A stretch of 64,000 bases of DNA from Sulfitobacter noctilucicola (GCF_000622385.1 NZ_JASD01000008.1:372001-436000), one strand, 5' to 3'; shown: positions 46,433 through 55,937, counted from the first letter of the stretch. Numbers and translations are program-made. The notes: a model not told the origin generated them from the letters alone.

Positions 46433-46460
46433 GCCGCAGACTGCCAATGCAGCCTGCGGC
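46433..46460. terminator. Hairpin between pckA and the convergent GNAT-like gene
   Basis: GCCGCAG / CTGCGGC with a 14-base loop in the 45-bp convergent gap. On the minus strand TTTGTTCG follows, a weak T run. Probably a bidirectional terminator. Confidence 0.55.
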
Positions 46461-46467
46461 CCAAATT

Positions 46468-47190
46468 TTAAGCAGCTCTGATCTGAACGTCTTCGACAGG
46501 CACAGGCATTTCGAGCACGAACCGCATTTCGGCCCTGTCCATATACCCGATGTAGCCTTCAATCGGCTTATCATTTTCCGGACGGTACCACCGAAGCGCC
46601 TGTGGCTGACAATGCAGGTATGCCTGCCGAACAGCGAACCCCTTGTTGGCGACAGTCTTTTCGATGAACGAGAATACATAGTCGGGGTCAAACCGGTTCA
46701 TCGCCTGCCAGAACGCATTGCGGCCCAAAATGCTGGCCAGCCCCGTTCCCCTGAACTCTCCGGGTGCGCCGCCGATCCAGAATTCACCGTGATAACATGT
46801 CGTGCCGGTAATTTTTGAGACGCTTGGTCCTGCCCTGAATCGCGATCGCTGAAGATCAAGCTCAATGCCCGGTGGCGGGAAATCACGGAAGTTGAAGCGA
46901 AGGTAATCAGCAAGCGGCTTTTGGCCGGTGTCGATCATTCGCATCGCTTGCGTATGGATCACATCACCTTTGTCGCTGTAGCCGATGGTCCAAAATGCAT
47001 TGGATTCGTTCAAATCATGCAGACTTGGATCGAAAGGAGCGCCAAGTATCTGATTCGGTCGTGCCTTTTCGAGAATTGCCCGATAGGCTTCAAAATCATT
47101 ACCAAACGTCAAAGTAATGCCCAAATCTGACAACAATTGCGAACAATGTGCCGCAAATCGTGCCCCGTCGTCAAAGTTCAGTAGTGTCAA
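46468..47190 (-). CDS. GNAT-like protein of unknown function, TTG start
   Basis: 240 residues. Alpha/beta protein in which FRGTGLASILGRNAFWQAM fits the acetyl-CoA binding R-x-x-G-x-A motif of GNAT acyltransferases, preceded by a strand with Cys-His (TTCYHGEFWIGG). I do not recognise a named family or substrate; it does not have the conserved pattern of LuxI-type synthases. The start is TTG at 47190 with GGAGG upstream. It follows the LysR-HTH gene by 73 bp in the same direction, and a hairpin AGCGCTAC/GTGCGCT-like lies in the gap; the two are likely co-transcribed. Confidence 0.65.
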   Translation of the reverse strand: MTLLNFDDGARFAAHCSQLLSDLGITLTFGNDFEAYRAILEKARPNQILGAPFDPSLHDLNESNAFWTIGYSDKGDVIHTQAMRMIDTGQKPLADYLRFNFRDFPPPGIELDLQRSRFRAGPSVSKITGTTCYHGEFWIGGAPGEFRGTGLASILGRNAFWQAMNRFDPDYVFSFIEKTVANKGFAVRQAYLHCQPQALRWYRPENDKPIEGYIGYMDRAEMRFVLEMPVPVEDVQIRAA

Positions 47191-47263
47191 CTTACCCGCC
47201 TCCAGAATGATGATTCACCCTAGAGTAGCGCACTTGTAGCGCTTTGGCTTGTTTTTTGCCGGT

Positions 47264-48193
47264 CTACCTGCGGTAGTCGACCTGAGCATCTGCGGGCATC
47301 TGCTCAAGCACAGACTGATCTAACCCTTGAATGCGAATTTTCTGTGACCTTTCTACGATCGATATCAATGCAAAACTGTTGTCCGGAAACCGCCCCCCCA
47401 GCAGCAATCGTTGGTACGCAAGCGGGAACGGCTCACCGCCCGTTTCGCGTGGGAATTGTGTAACGACTTCGTCCAGACGCAGGCCACCGGTGGCCATCAC
47501 CTCCTCAAAAGACTGGTTCATCAGTCCTTCGAAATCGGCACCTCCGGGGAACTTTCCCAGATCCCGACCGATGCTGCTGCGGGCGTTTTTCCACCCCCAC
47601 CATCCGGAGTAGAACGAATTCTCACCGATCTCACAGCAGATCCATCCATGGTCCGACCGACGGTAAACCATCAAGTAGGGGCGGATGCCTGCCATCGCCT
47701 CCGACTCGAGATATCCATCGGCTTTGCTCCAACCAGTAACAGAGTCTCGCAACAGGTCCGATCCTGCATCCCAAATATGGGTAAGTGGTTGTTGCTGTTG
47801 ATAATAACTCCAACCACTCGATGCCTCATGAGAGAACCGAAGCAGGTTGTTCACGTGACCGGTTTGCCCGGTTACCCAAAGTTTGCCACGCGCCAGCAGA
47901 TCCAACGCTTCGGGCAGCATTTCCTCACCATACGGTGTCAGCTGGTAATGGCGCCCCTCAATCACAAAAAACTTCTGACCGGCCGCTTCTTCAAGCTGCG
48001 TGATATGTCGACGCAAGGTCTGACGGGTGCTGTTCAGCTCCGTCACAGCATGGCTGAGGTTGAGCGTACGGGCGAGTGTCGTGAAGGAACGGATCATCTC
48101 ATACAGCAGCGCAGGAGCGGACACAGGCGCTGGCGCCGCGTCAGCCGCGACAGGTAAAGGCGGCGAATCCGGTATGAGTGCGTTGACGTTCAT
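47264..48193 (-). CDS. Regulator with LysR-type HTH and unfamiliar C-terminal domain
   Basis: 309 residues. After a Pro/Ala-rich N-tail, residues about 28-90 (LYEMIRSFTTLARTLNLSHAVTELNSTRQTLRRHITQLEEAAGQKFFV) form a LysR-type winged helix. The remaining 200 residues do not read like the usual periplasmic-binding-protein fold; they are Trp/Tyr-rich (SGWSYYQQQQPLTHIWDAG, HGWICCEIGENSFYSGWWGW). That makes it an atypical or hybrid regulator. Upstream of the GNAT-like gene and divergent from an XRE regulator across an AT-rich gap with two inverted repeats. Confidence 0.7.
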   Translation of the reverse strand: MNVNALIPDSPPLPVAADAAPAPVSAPALLYEMIRSFTTLARTLNLSHAVTELNSTRQTLRRHITQLEEAAGQKFFVIEGRHYQLTPYGEEMLPEALDLLARGKLWVTGQTGHVNNLLRFSHEASSGWSYYQQQQPLTHIWDAGSDLLRDSVTGWSKADGYLESEAMAGIRPYLMVYRRSDHGWICCEIGENSFYSGWWGWKNARSSIGRDLGKFPGGADFEGLMNQSFEEVMATGGLRLDEVVTQFPRETGGEPFPLAYQRLLLGGRFPDNSFALISIVERSQKIRIQGLDQSVLEQMPADAQVDYRR

Positions 48194-48204
48194 TAGCGTC
48201 AGGG

Positions 48205-48256
48205 TAAATCAATCACCCACTAACGCAACAAAAATCATACACCTCAGGTTGATTTA
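48205..48256. promoter_or_regulatory. Inverted repeat near the start of the LysR-like gene
   Basis: TAAATCAA (48205-48212) and TTGATTTA (48249-48256), each next to GG/CC-containing flanks (GGTAAATCAA and its partner), 12-63 bp upstream of the LysR-like start. Possible binding site for its own product. Confidence 0.4.
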
Positions 48257-48270
48257 TTTTACCGACCGAG

Positions 48271-48299
48271 AGATATTTTTTACCGAAAATAAAATATCT
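48271..48299. promoter_or_regulatory. Inverted repeat between the divergent regulators
   Basis: AGATATTTT (48271-48279) and AAAATATCT (48291-48299), a perfect 9-bp inverted repeat with 11-bp spacing in the AT-rich gap. Candidate operator for the XRE-type regulator or the LysR-like protein. Confidence 0.5.
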
Positions 48300-48364
48300 A
48301 GCTAATTGAATGGATCGACAAATTTAGGCGACTAATGATGAAAGTCACAACCAGAGGTTAATGT

Positions 48365-48724
48365 ATGTCCCATCCTGTTGATATTCACGTCGGTCGCAAA
48401 CTGAAGCAGATCAGAACGCTAAGACGGCTGTCACAAACGGATGTTGCGCGAAAACTCGCACTGTCCTTCCAGCAGATCCAGAAATATGAGATCGGCTCCA
48501 ACAGGATTGCAGCGAGCCGCCTCTTTGAACTGGCGCAGATTCTTGAAGTGCCGCCGTCCTATTTCTTTGAAGGTTTTCACGACAACGAGAACGCCGCCCC
48601 TCAAAAAGACCCCGGCATGGAAATCGTCAGCGCATTGGCCGCCATCAAAGACGATGAAATCAAAACGCGGATCGTGACGTTTATCGAAGACGTATCCGGT
48701 ATGACTGTGGCCAAGCGCGGGTAG
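48365..48724 (+). CDS. XRE-family helix-turn-helix regulator
   Basis: 119 residues. A Cro/C1-type HTH at about 11-67 (LKQIRTLRRLSQTDVARKLALSFQQIQKYEIGSNRIAASRLFELAQIL) with a short C-terminal helical tail. This single-domain form with FQQIQKYE is common in alphaproteobacteria, where relatives regulate motility, stress or PHB genes. The ATG at 48365 has AGAGG upstream. Divergent from the LysR-like gene, convergent with the permease gene. Confidence 0.87.
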   Translation: MSHPVDIHVGRKLKQIRTLRRLSQTDVARKLALSFQQIQKYEIGSNRIAASRLFELAQILEVPPSYFFEGFHDNENAAPQKDPGMEIVSALAAIKDDEIKTRIVTFIEDVSGMTVAKRG

Positions 48725-48743
48725 AATACCCTCGCACCTCAGA

Positions 48744-49508
48744 TCAGGTCAAAGCGCGCCGAACAAGGTTAGCACCGGCGAACAAGAGCACGATAAGTGT
48801 CGCACGCTTGAACATCACCTGATCGATCCGGTCTACGACCCTGCCCCCGACCCACATACCCAAAACAGCGGGCAGAATTAGCAACACAGAAAAGGGTATG
48901 GTGTCACTCCGCAACACACCAGACCCGATATGCGCTCCGAAAAGCGCAAGTGACCCGGCACCATAAATCACGCCCTGCACCCGCATCTGATCTGCCTTGG
49001 GTGTACCCAGGGCCGTAAGATACATCACCGTCGGCGGACCCCAGACACCTGCAAACCCGCCCATGACACCGGCAATAGCACCCACAGCAATCTCAACGCG
49101 CGCACTGCGCCTGCTGAGCGAAAAGGCAAAGCCCAAGAGCTGGATGAAGGCGTAAGCAAAGGTCGGTATGCCGATCGCAAGCAACAGTACTGTGTCCGGC
49201 ACGATGCGCACTGTCTGCGCGGCAGCAACCAGTGTGATTCCACCTGCGATCAGAAAATAGTGGAAGTCCTTGATAGACCGCCACGCCGCCTGCGGCCCGT
49301 GACGCAGCGACTGCATGGTATTGGTAACCAACGTGGGAATAATGAGTCCCGCCAGCGCGAGTTCCGGCGCAAGAAACAGCGTCAGGCCGGAAATCAGAAC
49401 AAGCGGCATTGCAAAACCGACCACGCCTTTGACGAATCCCGCGCAAAAAGCGATACCTAGGGCCCATATGAAGGTGAGTGGTCCCAGAAACGGGAAAAGA
49501 ACGTCCAT
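48744..49508 (-). CDS. TauE/SafE-family (sulfite/sulfonate exporter) permease
   Basis: 254 residues with about eight hydrophobic segments. GFVKGVVGFAMPLVLISG in the first third and GAIAGVMGGFAGVWGPPTVMYLTAL in the second half are the paired inner-repeat motifs of TauE/SafE. Members export sulfite, sulfoacetate or related organic anions; substrate not determinable. The ATG at 49508 is preferred over an extended frame that would overlap the mcd leader. Confidence 0.85.
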   Translation of the reverse strand: MDVLFPFLGPLTFIWALGIAFCAGFVKGVVGFAMPLVLISGLTLFLAPELALAGLIIPTLVTNTMQSLRHGPQAAWRSIKDFHYFLIAGGITLVAAAQTVRIVPDTVLLLAIGIPTFAYAFIQLLGFAFSLSRRSARVEIAVGAIAGVMGGFAGVWGPPTVMYLTALGTPKADQMRVQGVIYGAGSLALFGAHIGSGVLRSDTIPFSVLLILPAVLGMWVGGRVVDRIDQVMFKRATLIVLLFAGANLVRRALT

Positions 49509-49572
49509 GGCCCTACATAGCACCTCTGAAACGGGGTGCACGGCCAAAGTGGTCGCGCAATTTTCGAACAAA

Positions 49573-49600
49573 TTGACGCAGCAAAAAGTATCTTTATTGT
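49573..49600 (+). promoter_or_regulatory. Candidate mcd promoter
   Basis: TTGACG (49573-49578), 16 bp, TATTGT (49595-49600), 52 bp upstream of the ATG. The -10 lies in a palindrome GCAGCA...TGCTGC (about 49579-49604), a possible regulator site. Confidence 0.5.
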
Positions 49601-49652
49601 GCTGCGCTTGCGAAGGCGGTATCTGCATTGCAGAAAATCAGAGGGTATACAC

Positions 49653-51341
49653 ATGGCACATGACGGTCAGGATATGACATTGGCGCAGGCTCCGGTTCTG
49701 CTGGAAGACTTGTTGGGATTGACCGCTGCTGCTGTGCCGCCGGTCGAGGCGCTTTTAGAGAAAGCCAAGACAAGCGTGCGGGGCATGGTCAGTAAAGATG
49801 GTCGTGTCTCTGCCGGTTTGATCGAAGCGCACCAGACAGCCGCTCATGGTCTTGCCTGGCTTGCGACATACGCCCAGTCCCTGCGTGAGATGCAGCGGTG
49901 GGCCGAAGCGCTTCAGTCTGAGGGCAAGTTTGGCGAGACCGAACAACTGATCCACCAGATCGCCTTTGGTGAATACCTTTGGCAGATCTATGGCGGCATT
50001 CAAATGAACCAGGGCGAGATTCTGCGCCTGCAGGATCTGGGGCTAAGCCAGGAGGACATGCGCGGCCTGATGAAGCCCGCAATCCAGACGCTGACGATGG
50101 GCGGCAACACCCAGAACGCACGCACCCGTCTTGTCGAGCTGATGCAGGAACATTCTGCAAACGTCAGCGTCGGGAACACCGGTCTGGATGAAGAACTGGA
50201 AATGATTCGGGAGCAGTTCCGCCGCTATGCCGTTGAAAAGGTCGAACCCTTCGCACATGAATGGCACCTCAAGGATGAGCTGATCCCGATGGAGATCATC
50301 GAAGAGCTGGCTGAGATGGGTGTTTTCGGCCTGACCATCCCCGAAGAATTTGGTGGGCTGGGTCTGTCCAAAGCCTCCATGTGCGTTGTCTCCGAAGAGC
50401 TATCGCGCGGATATATTGGTGTCGGTTCTCTCGGCACGCGCTCCGAAATTGCGGCAGAGCTGATCATCGCAGGCGGCACGCAGGAGCAGAAAGAAAAGTG
50501 GTTGCCGCGTCTGGCCTCTGCCGAGACATTGCCAACAGCGGTATTCACCGAGCCGAACACAGGCTCCGACCTTGGCAGCCTGCGCACCCGCGCAACGAAG
50601 GACGGTGACGATTACAAGATCACCGGCAACAAAACGTGGATCACACACGCGGCGCGGACCCACATCATGACATTGCTGGCACGCACCGACCCCGAGACGT
50701 CAGATTACAAGGGACTGTCGATGTTCCTCGCCGAGAAAACACCCGGCGACGATGCAAACCCTTTCCCGACCGATGGCATGACCGGCGGCGAAATCGAGGT
50801 CCTCGGTTATCGCGGCATGAAGGAATACGAGCTGGCCTTCGACGGTTTCCACGTCAAAGGAGAGAACCTGCTGGGCGGCGAAGAGGGCAAGGGTTTCAAA
50901 CAGCTGATGGAGACCTTTGAAAGCGCCCGCATCCAGACCGCAGCACGGGCCATCGGTGTGGCACAATCCGCGCTCGATATCTCAATGCAATATGCGCAGG
51001 ACCGAAAACAGTTCGGCAAGTCGCTGATCAACTTCCCCCGTGTGTCATCAAAGCTTGCGATGATGGCAGTGGAGATCATGGTGGCCCGCCAGCTGACCTA
51101 TTTCAGCGCGTTCGAAAAGGACGAAGGACGCCGCTGCGATGTCGAGGCCGGCATGGCGAAACTGCTTGGTGCACGTGTTGCATGGGCTGCGTCAGACAAC
51201 GGACTGCAAATCCATGGCGGCAATGGTTTTGCGTTGGAATACAAGATCAGCCGCGTGCTGTGCGACGCGCGTATTCTCAACATTTTTGAAGGTGCTGCCG
51301 AAATTCAAGCGCAGGTCATTGCGCGGCGCATTCTTGGCTAA
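49653..51341 (+). CDS. mcd: (2S)-methylsuccinyl-CoA dehydrogenase
   Basis: 562 residues, long for an acyl-CoA dehydrogenase. An N-terminal helical extension of about 165 residues precedes the three-domain ACAD core (VEKVEPFAHEWHLKDELIP, AVFTEPNTGSDLGSLRT, QIHGGNGFALEYKISRVLCDARILNIFEGAAEIQ). That extension and the core sequence match Mcd of the ethylmalonyl-CoA pathway, which oxidises (2S)-methylsuccinyl-CoA to mesaconyl-CoA and passes electrons to ETF (etfBA is in this window). The other pathway genes are not here. The ATG at 49653 has AGAGGGT upstream. Confidence 0.9.
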   Translation: MAHDGQDMTLAQAPVLLEDLLGLTAAAVPPVEALLEKAKTSVRGMVSKDGRVSAGLIEAHQTAAHGLAWLATYAQSLREMQRWAEALQSEGKFGETEQLIHQIAFGEYLWQIYGGIQMNQGEILRLQDLGLSQEDMRGLMKPAIQTLTMGGNTQNARTRLVELMQEHSANVSVGNTGLDEELEMIREQFRRYAVEKVEPFAHEWHLKDELIPMEIIEELAEMGVFGLTIPEEFGGLGLSKASMCVVSEELSRGYIGVGSLGTRSEIAAELIIAGGTQEQKEKWLPRLASAETLPTAVFTEPNTGSDLGSLRTRATKDGDDYKITGNKTWITHAARTHIMTLLARTDPETSDYKGLSMFLAEKTPGDDANPFPTDGMTGGEIEVLGYRGMKEYELAFDGFHVKGENLLGGEEGKGFKQLMETFESARIQTAARAIGVAQSALDISMQYAQDRKQFGKSLINFPRVSSKLAMMAVEIMVARQLTYFSAFEKDEGRRCDVEAGMAKLLGARVAWAASDNGLQIHGGNGFALEYKISRVLCDARILNIFEGAAEIQAQVIARRILG

Positions 51342-51357
51342 AACGAAAACAGCGTCG

Positions 51358-51386
51358 AGGGGGAGCAGAGCCTTTTAGCTCCCCCT
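51358..51386 (+). terminator. Terminator-like hairpin after mcd
   Basis: AGGGGGAGC / GCTCCCCCT, a 9-bp perfect stem with an 11-base loop, 17 bp after mcd. The T run is short (TTGTC), so strength is uncertain. Confidence 0.6.
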
Positions 51387-51421
51387 TGTCACAGTCATAT
51401 TCGGAGCCGTATCACAGACGA

Positions 51422-51940
51422 ATGAAACGTGCCCGCCTCTCCCGTGATAACTGGATAACCGCCGGATTTGACGCCTGTTCCACAGGCGGCCCGAATGCGC
51501 TGGCTGCCGAACCCCTGGCCCGCGCCCTTGGCACAACCAAGGGGTCTTTTTACTGGCATTTCAAAGATGTTCCAGCTTTTCAAGACGCCATACTGGCAAC
51601 CTGGCAAGAGCAGGCGCTGGGTGAAATAATTGTCCTGTTGGAAGAAGAGGGCGACGCCGACAAACGGTTGCGTAGCTTCGGGCATATTGTCCTCGCTTCC
51701 AAACTGGAACCGCAGCTGCGTATCTGGGCACAAAATGACAGCCGCGCGGCTAGAGTACTGGCAGAAGTGGATGCCGAAAGGCTTGCTTATCTAGCGCGGC
51801 TTTTGGGCCTATTGGGTTTGCGCAATCCTGATTTCGCACGCGCCTTGCAGGCCGCGTTGACCGGCATTCCCTTGTTATCCGCAAAACCCGACACCGCGCC
51901 GTTTGAGGCGCTTGTGGATACCGTTCTGGCGCTGGCGTAG
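51422..51940 (+). CDS. TetR/AcrR-family regulator
   Basis: 172 residues. The N-terminal three-helix HTH (RDNWITAGFDACSTGGPNALAAEPLARALGTTKGSFYWHFKDVPAFQDAIL) is a clear TetR pattern; the C-terminal ligand domain is short. The ATG at 51422 is chosen; TTG 51386 lies inside the mcd terminator. Downstream of mcd, it may regulate nearby metabolism, but nothing shows which gene. Confidence 0.85.
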   Translation: MKRARLSRDNWITAGFDACSTGGPNALAAEPLARALGTTKGSFYWHFKDVPAFQDAILATWQEQALGEIIVLLEEEGDADKRLRSFGHIVLASKLEPQLRIWAQNDSRAARVLAEVDAERLAYLARLLGLLGLRNPDFARALQAALTGIPLLSAKPDTAPFEALVDTVLALA

Positions 51941-51946
51941 ATCGTT

Positions 51947-52339
51947 TTGCCAGGCCATATCGCTCTTGCCGTTATCCTAATGCTGACGCTTTTTCAGCGT
52001 GACGAAACATTGCGCAGCTACGGGGGCGCCGGCCACGAGTGGCAATTGATCGAAATGAACGGGGACACTTTCGACGGTCAGGCAACTCTGACCTTTCCGA
52101 CCCGTAACGTCATCGCAGGGCGCGGCCCCTGCAACAGCTACCAAAGCCGCAACGCAGTGCCGTTTCCCTGGTTTGGAGCAGAGCCCATCAGGTCAACGCG
52201 AATGGCCTGCCCGTCCCTCGCGCAGGAGACAGAATTCTTTAACGCGCTTCAGGCAGCAACGATTGCAAAAGTAACAGACGGGTTACTGGTTCTGTCGAAT
52301 GACGAGACCGATCTTTTGGTGTTCAAAGCTGGCGATTGA
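51947..52339 (+). CDS. META-domain (HslJ-like) protein
   Basis: 130 residues from a TTG at 51947; start uncertain because no ribosome binding site is evident (an ATG at 51980 would remove most of the hydrophobic leader). [30 protein letters not shown] and the [19 protein letters not shown] segment are META-domain hallmarks, as in HslJ-type periplasmic proteins linked to novobiocin resistance and motility. Its 3' end overlaps the convergent recO gene by 17 bp. Confidence 0.75.
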   Translation: MPGHIALAVILMLTLFQRDETLRSYGGAGHEWQLIEMNGDTFDGQATLTFPTRNVIAGRGPCNSYQSRNAVPFPWFGAEPIRSTRMACPSLAQETEFFNALQAATIAKVTDGLLVLSNDETDLLVFKAGD

Positions 52340-53048
52340 ACGCATCAATCAACCGTCCGCGTGCTGTGGGCAGGGGCTTGTCACCCAGATCACGCGCCAA
52401 ATGATGTGTCAGAAAATATCCGGTTGTCTTGAACGCTTTCGAGATTTCCGCGTCAGATGCATCGCCCTCATTGCGCAAGACTTCCGGCAAAGGTAGCAGC
52501 TTGTCTGCCCACTCTCCCGCGCCTTCGGCCGATACAGCGCGTCCTGATTTGGGTGACACATAAACCAAGCCTTCGGTGGCACCCGTCACAGCGCAACAAC
52601 TCAGATCAAGCCCGTAACCCATTTCCTCCAGCAGTTTTAGTTCCCACTGCAGATAGGCCAGCGGCCACAGCTCGCCTTGGCCGAGCAAATCCAACAACGC
52701 CTCTGTCCGGGCATAAAGAGGAGCGTGGGCCTCCCGCTCCGGCAGGCAGAAAGACAGCAACGCCGTCACCGCGTTCAGTCCTGCCAAAGACAACCTGTCC
52801 CCCATGGCCGCCGCCGCACGACTGCGCACCGGCTCAACCGTAAAAGTCCCTATGTGGTCTTCCAGACGGGCGCGCCAGACAACATCAAGCTGCGCACCCG
52901 GTTGCAAAATCGGCGCAATCTTGCGGCTTGTACCACCACGTACAATGCCTGCGTGACGCCCCTGTTCCGGAGTGAAGACTTCGATGATCGCCGACGTCTC
53001 GCCATGCCTGCGGTTACTCAGCAAAATGCCCTGCCCGCGCCACTCCAT
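52323..53048 (-). CDS. recO: DNA repair protein RecO
   Basis: 241 residues. The OB-fold N-terminus ([35 protein letters not shown]) and helical C-terminus ([34 protein letters not shown]) match RecO, which loads RecA with RecR at gaps. The start at 53048 overlaps the DUF1491 stop by one base (TAATG). Confidence 0.93.
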   Translation of the reverse strand: MEWRGQGILLSNRRHGETSAIIEVFTPEQGRHAGIVRGGTSRKIAPILQPGAQLDVVWRARLEDHIGTFTVEPVRSRAAAAMGDRLSLAGLNAVTALLSFCLPEREAHAPLYARTEALLDLLGQGELWPLAYLQWELKLLEEMGYGLDLSCCAVTGATEGLVYVSPKSGRAVSAEGAGEWADKLLPLPEVLRNEGDASDAEISKAFKTTGYFLTHHLARDLGDKPLPTARGRLIDAFNRQL

Positions 53049-53377
53049 TATTCCAGCCCTTCGGCATCCAGCAGATGGCGCCCTTGGCGGTCCTCGACCT
53101 CGATCACCCAAAGGTCAGGATCAAATCCGCGTTGCCGCGTGACAGTATCATCGACATCGCGTTCTTCTCCGCTGGTAAGCTCTACCCAGCGCCGTTCGCC
53201 GGACATCAGGTCAAAGGACCGCTGAAAGAGCACCGCCTGCCCGTCAAGCGTTGCCAGCTTAACCAGCACAGCACCACCGGTGTCATCTCCATGCGCGACG
53301 ACGAAAGCCGGGATGTCATATACCGACAGACGGGCCAGATAGGCATCGACCCAAAAACGCGCGGTCAGCCGTGCCAT
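53048..53377 (-). CDS. DUF1491 family protein
   Basis: 109 residues. [41 protein letters not shown] is the DUF1491 N-terminus; the family is restricted to alphaproteobacteria, normally sits between era and recO, and has no known function. The start at 53377 is preferred over an upstream frame. Confidence 0.87.
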   Translation of the reverse strand: MARLTARFWVDAYLARLSVYDIPAFVVAHGDDTGGAVLVKLATLDGQAVLFQRSFDLMSGERRWVELTSGEERDVDDTVTRQRGFDPDLWVIEVEDRQGRHLLDAEGLE

Positions 53378-53440
53378 GTCACGTCCCGCCTCACTTGGCC
53401 ACGAACCCAATCCTGCACGTTTATAGAGCGCACCATCCGC

Positions 53441-54367
53441 TCAATTGTTACCGTCTTTGAAGTCCAGCCCCATCTCGGTGTAGCGCTCGGCTTCGTCCAG
53501 CCAGTTTGATCTCACCTTTACTTGCAGGAACAGGTGGATGCGTCGGCCAAGAAACTCTTCCAATTCCTCGCGGGAGGCTTTGCTCACGGCCTTGATTGTC
53601 TCACCCTTGTTGCCAAGGACGATACCCTTGTGACCATCGCGTATCACGTAGATCAGCTGGTCAATCCGTGCAGAGCCATCTGGGCGTTCTTCCCAGTTCT
53701 CGGTCTCGACCGTCAGCTGATATGGCAGTTCCTGATGCAGCCGCAGCGTCAGCTTTTCGCGGGTCATCTCTGCGGCAATCATGCGCATGGGCAGATCGGC
53801 AATCTGGTCTTCGGGATAAAGCCAAGGACCCTCAGGCAACTCACCTGCAAGCCAGTGGCGCAGGGTATCCACACCGTGGCCGCGTTCCGCTGAAATCATA
53901 AATGTTTCTGCAAAAGGGTAACGTTCATTCAGGTTCTTCGACAGTCCCAGCAACACAGGCGCATCAACGCGATCGATCTTGTTGATGGCCAGCGCCACTT
54001 TGCGCCCTTCGCCGATATCGGCCAAACCCTCAAGGATGCGCTCCACCCCTTCGGTGACACCGCGGTTTGCCTCCACCAGCAGAACAACTAAATCAGCGTC
54101 CGCCGCTCCGCCCCAAGCAGCCGCGACCATGGCGCGATCCAGACGGCGACGCGGTTGAAACAAACCGGGCGTGTCAACAAACACAATCTGCGCGGCACCT
54201 TCCATCGCCACACCACGAATGCGCGCGCGGGTTGTCTGTACCTTGTGCGTCACGATCGAGACCTTGGCCCCGACCATGCGGTTCAGTAGCGTCGACTTGC
54301 CGGCGTTCGGCTCTCCGATCAGGGCGACGAAACCGGCCCTCGTGTCGGCGGGGGCGGATGTGCTCAT
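53441..54367 (-). CDS. era: GTPase Era
   Basis: 308 residues. G1 GEPNAGKST (18-26), G2 with [12 protein letters not shown]3 DTPG, G4 NKID, then the C-terminal KH domain ([17 protein letters not shown]). Era binds the 3' end of 16S rRNA and checks 30S maturation. ATGA overlap with rnc. Confidence 0.96.
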   Translation of the reverse strand: MSTSAPADTRAGFVALIGEPNAGKSTLLNRMVGAKVSIVTHKVQTTRARIRGVAMEGAAQIVFVDTPGLFQPRRRLDRAMVAAAWGGAADADLVVLLVEANRGVTEGVERILEGLADIGEGRKVALAINKIDRVDAPVLLGLSKNLNERYPFAETFMISAERGHGVDTLRHWLAGELPEGPWLYPEDQIADLPMRMIAAEMTREKLTLRLHQELPYQLTVETENWEERPDGSARIDQLIYVIRDGHKGIVLGNKGETIKAVSKASREELEEFLGRRIHLFLQVKVRSNWLDEAERYTEMGLDFKDGNN

Positions 54368-55050
54368 GTGTCGTTCTCCAGTTGCGCCAAAAGCGAGGTT
54401 GCTGCGGCCTGTTCGGCTGCACGTTTCGAAGGGGCCATCGCCTGCGCTTCTTCTCCGGTCTCTAGCCGTGCTGCGATGGTAAAAACGGGTGCGTGGTCAG
54501 GGCCACTGCGGTCCGTCTGCACATATTTGGGCGGTTGCAGTTTGCGGGCCTGTGCCCATTCCTGCAACGCGGTTTTGGCATCCCGCGCATCGTCTTCCAC
54601 AGTGTCTACACGGCTGCCCCACAGCTGCAGGATCATCGCCATTGCCGCATCAAAACCAGCATCCAGATAGACCGCTGCGATAACCGCCTCTATGGCGTCA
54701 CCCAAAAGTGCCATCTTGCGACGCCCGCCCGAGATCATCTCGGACCGGCCCAGCTTCAGCACTTTGCCCAGATCAATCTCGCGCGCAACTTCCGCGCAGG
54801 TTTCCTTGCGCACCAGTGCATTGAAACGCGGCGCAAGCTGCCCTTCGCTGGCACCCGGATCACGTTCAAGCAGGGCTTGGGCCATCACAAGACCAAGCAC
54901 ACGGTCGCCCAGAAATTCCAGCCGCTGGTTGTCGTCACGGTTGGCCGAAGACATGGAGGCGTGAGTCACCGCACGAACCAGGAGTGCGGGATCGGAAAAC
55001 TGGTGTCCGATGCGCCCTTCAAAGGCCTTGAGATCGCCGCTCAGCTTCAT
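54364..55050 (-). CDS. rnc: Ribonuclease III
   Basis: 228 residues. The catalytic signature [12 protein letters not shown] (about 41-52), the second acidic cluster [18 protein letters not shown] (about 115-131) and a C-terminal double-stranded-RNA-binding domain. Processes rRNA precursors and structured mRNAs. Coupled by ATGA overlaps to lepB and era. Confidence 0.96.
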   Translation of the reverse strand: MKLSGDLKAFEGRIGHQFSDPALLVRAVTHASMSSANRDDNQRLEFLGDRVLGLVMAQALLERDPGASEGQLAPRFNALVRKETCAEVAREIDLGKVLKLGRSEMISGGRRKMALLGDAIEAVIAAVYLDAGFDAAMAMILQLWGSRVDTVEDDARDAKTALQEWAQARKLQPPKYVQTDRSGPDHAPVFTIAARLETGEEAQAMAPSKRAAEQAAATSLLAQLENDT

Positions 55051-55883
55051 TCAACCCCTTTGAAAAAGCGGTCGCTGCGCCATGTCCAGAAATACAGCAT
55101 CGACGTGCCGGCAGAGCTGAACATGATCCGATCAGCGCGGCCAATCAGGTTTTCATAGGGTACAAATCCAACACCACCCACCTGCTGCGCCAGACGGCTG
55201 TCAGCAGAATTGTCGCGGTTGTCGCCCATAAAGAAGTAATGCCCTTCGGGCACAGTGTAGACGCCTGTTCGATCCGATTGCTGATCCGCGATGTTCAGGA
55301 CGGAATAGCTGACACCATTTGGCAGCGTTTCAATCTGGCGTGACTTTTCACACGTGCCGCCTTCGCCTACAGGGCCGTTTTCACAGCGGGGGCGCAGACG
55401 TTGTGGCCCTTGCGCGGCCATTTCCTCTGTAAAGACACCCGTATCTTCCCGCGCAACCGCTTCGCCGTTCAGATGCAAAACGCCCGCTTTCATTTGTACC
55501 GTATCGCCCGGCAGACCAATTAGACGCTTGATGTAGTCACGGCCCGACACTGGGTGACGGAACACCACGACGTCACCGCGCTCAGGTTCACCGCCCCAAA
55601 GGCGGGTGTTGTCCCCGTCAAAGCTTCCACAGATGTCACGCGAATCTACTTCGATTCCAAAACGCGGCAGCATCAGCGACGGACAGGATGCGTAGGAATA
55701 GCCATAGGCCATCTTGTTCACGAACAGGAAATCACCAATCAGAAGCGTTTCTTTCATGGAGCCGGACGGAATCCAGAACGGCTGAAAAAACAGGGTGCGG
55801 AAAATGCCCGCGATCAGCAAAGCATAGACAATTGTCTTGATCGTTTCGACAAAGGCATTGCCGGATTTTTCCTTGTCGGCCAT
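55047..55883 (-). CDS. lepB: Signal peptidase I
   Basis: 278 residues. One N-terminal membrane segment (about 14-32), catalytic Ser42 in PSGSM and catalytic Lys119 in [13 protein letters not shown], plus the C-terminal [14 protein letters not shown] box. Removes signal peptides on the periplasmic side. Stop overlaps rnc start. Confidence 0.96.
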   Translation of the reverse strand: MADKEKSGNAFVETIKTIVYALLIAGIFRTLFFQPFWIPSGSMKETLLIGDFLFVNKMAYGYSYASCPSLMLPRFGIEVDSRDICGSFDGDNTRLWGGEPERGDVVVFRHPVSGRDYIKRLIGLPGDTVQMKAGVLHLNGEAVAREDTGVFTEEMAAQGPQRLRPRCENGPVGEGGTCEKSRQIETLPNGVSYSVLNIADQQSDRTGVYTVPEGHYFFMGDNRDNSADSRLAQQVGGVGFVPYENLIGRADRIMFSSAGTSMLYFWTWRSDRFFKGVE

Positions 55884-55937
55884 GCCGCATCCTTTTGGTT
55901 CAGGTTTTGGGTTACATGCGGGCGGGACGCAGTGCTG

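Noticed and set aside
46468..47190. LuxI-type acyl-homoserine-lactone synthase
   Set aside because: The GNAT-like protein lacks the conserved N-terminal Arg/Trp/Asp pattern of LuxI proteins, and its divergent or adjacent regulators are not LuxR-type.
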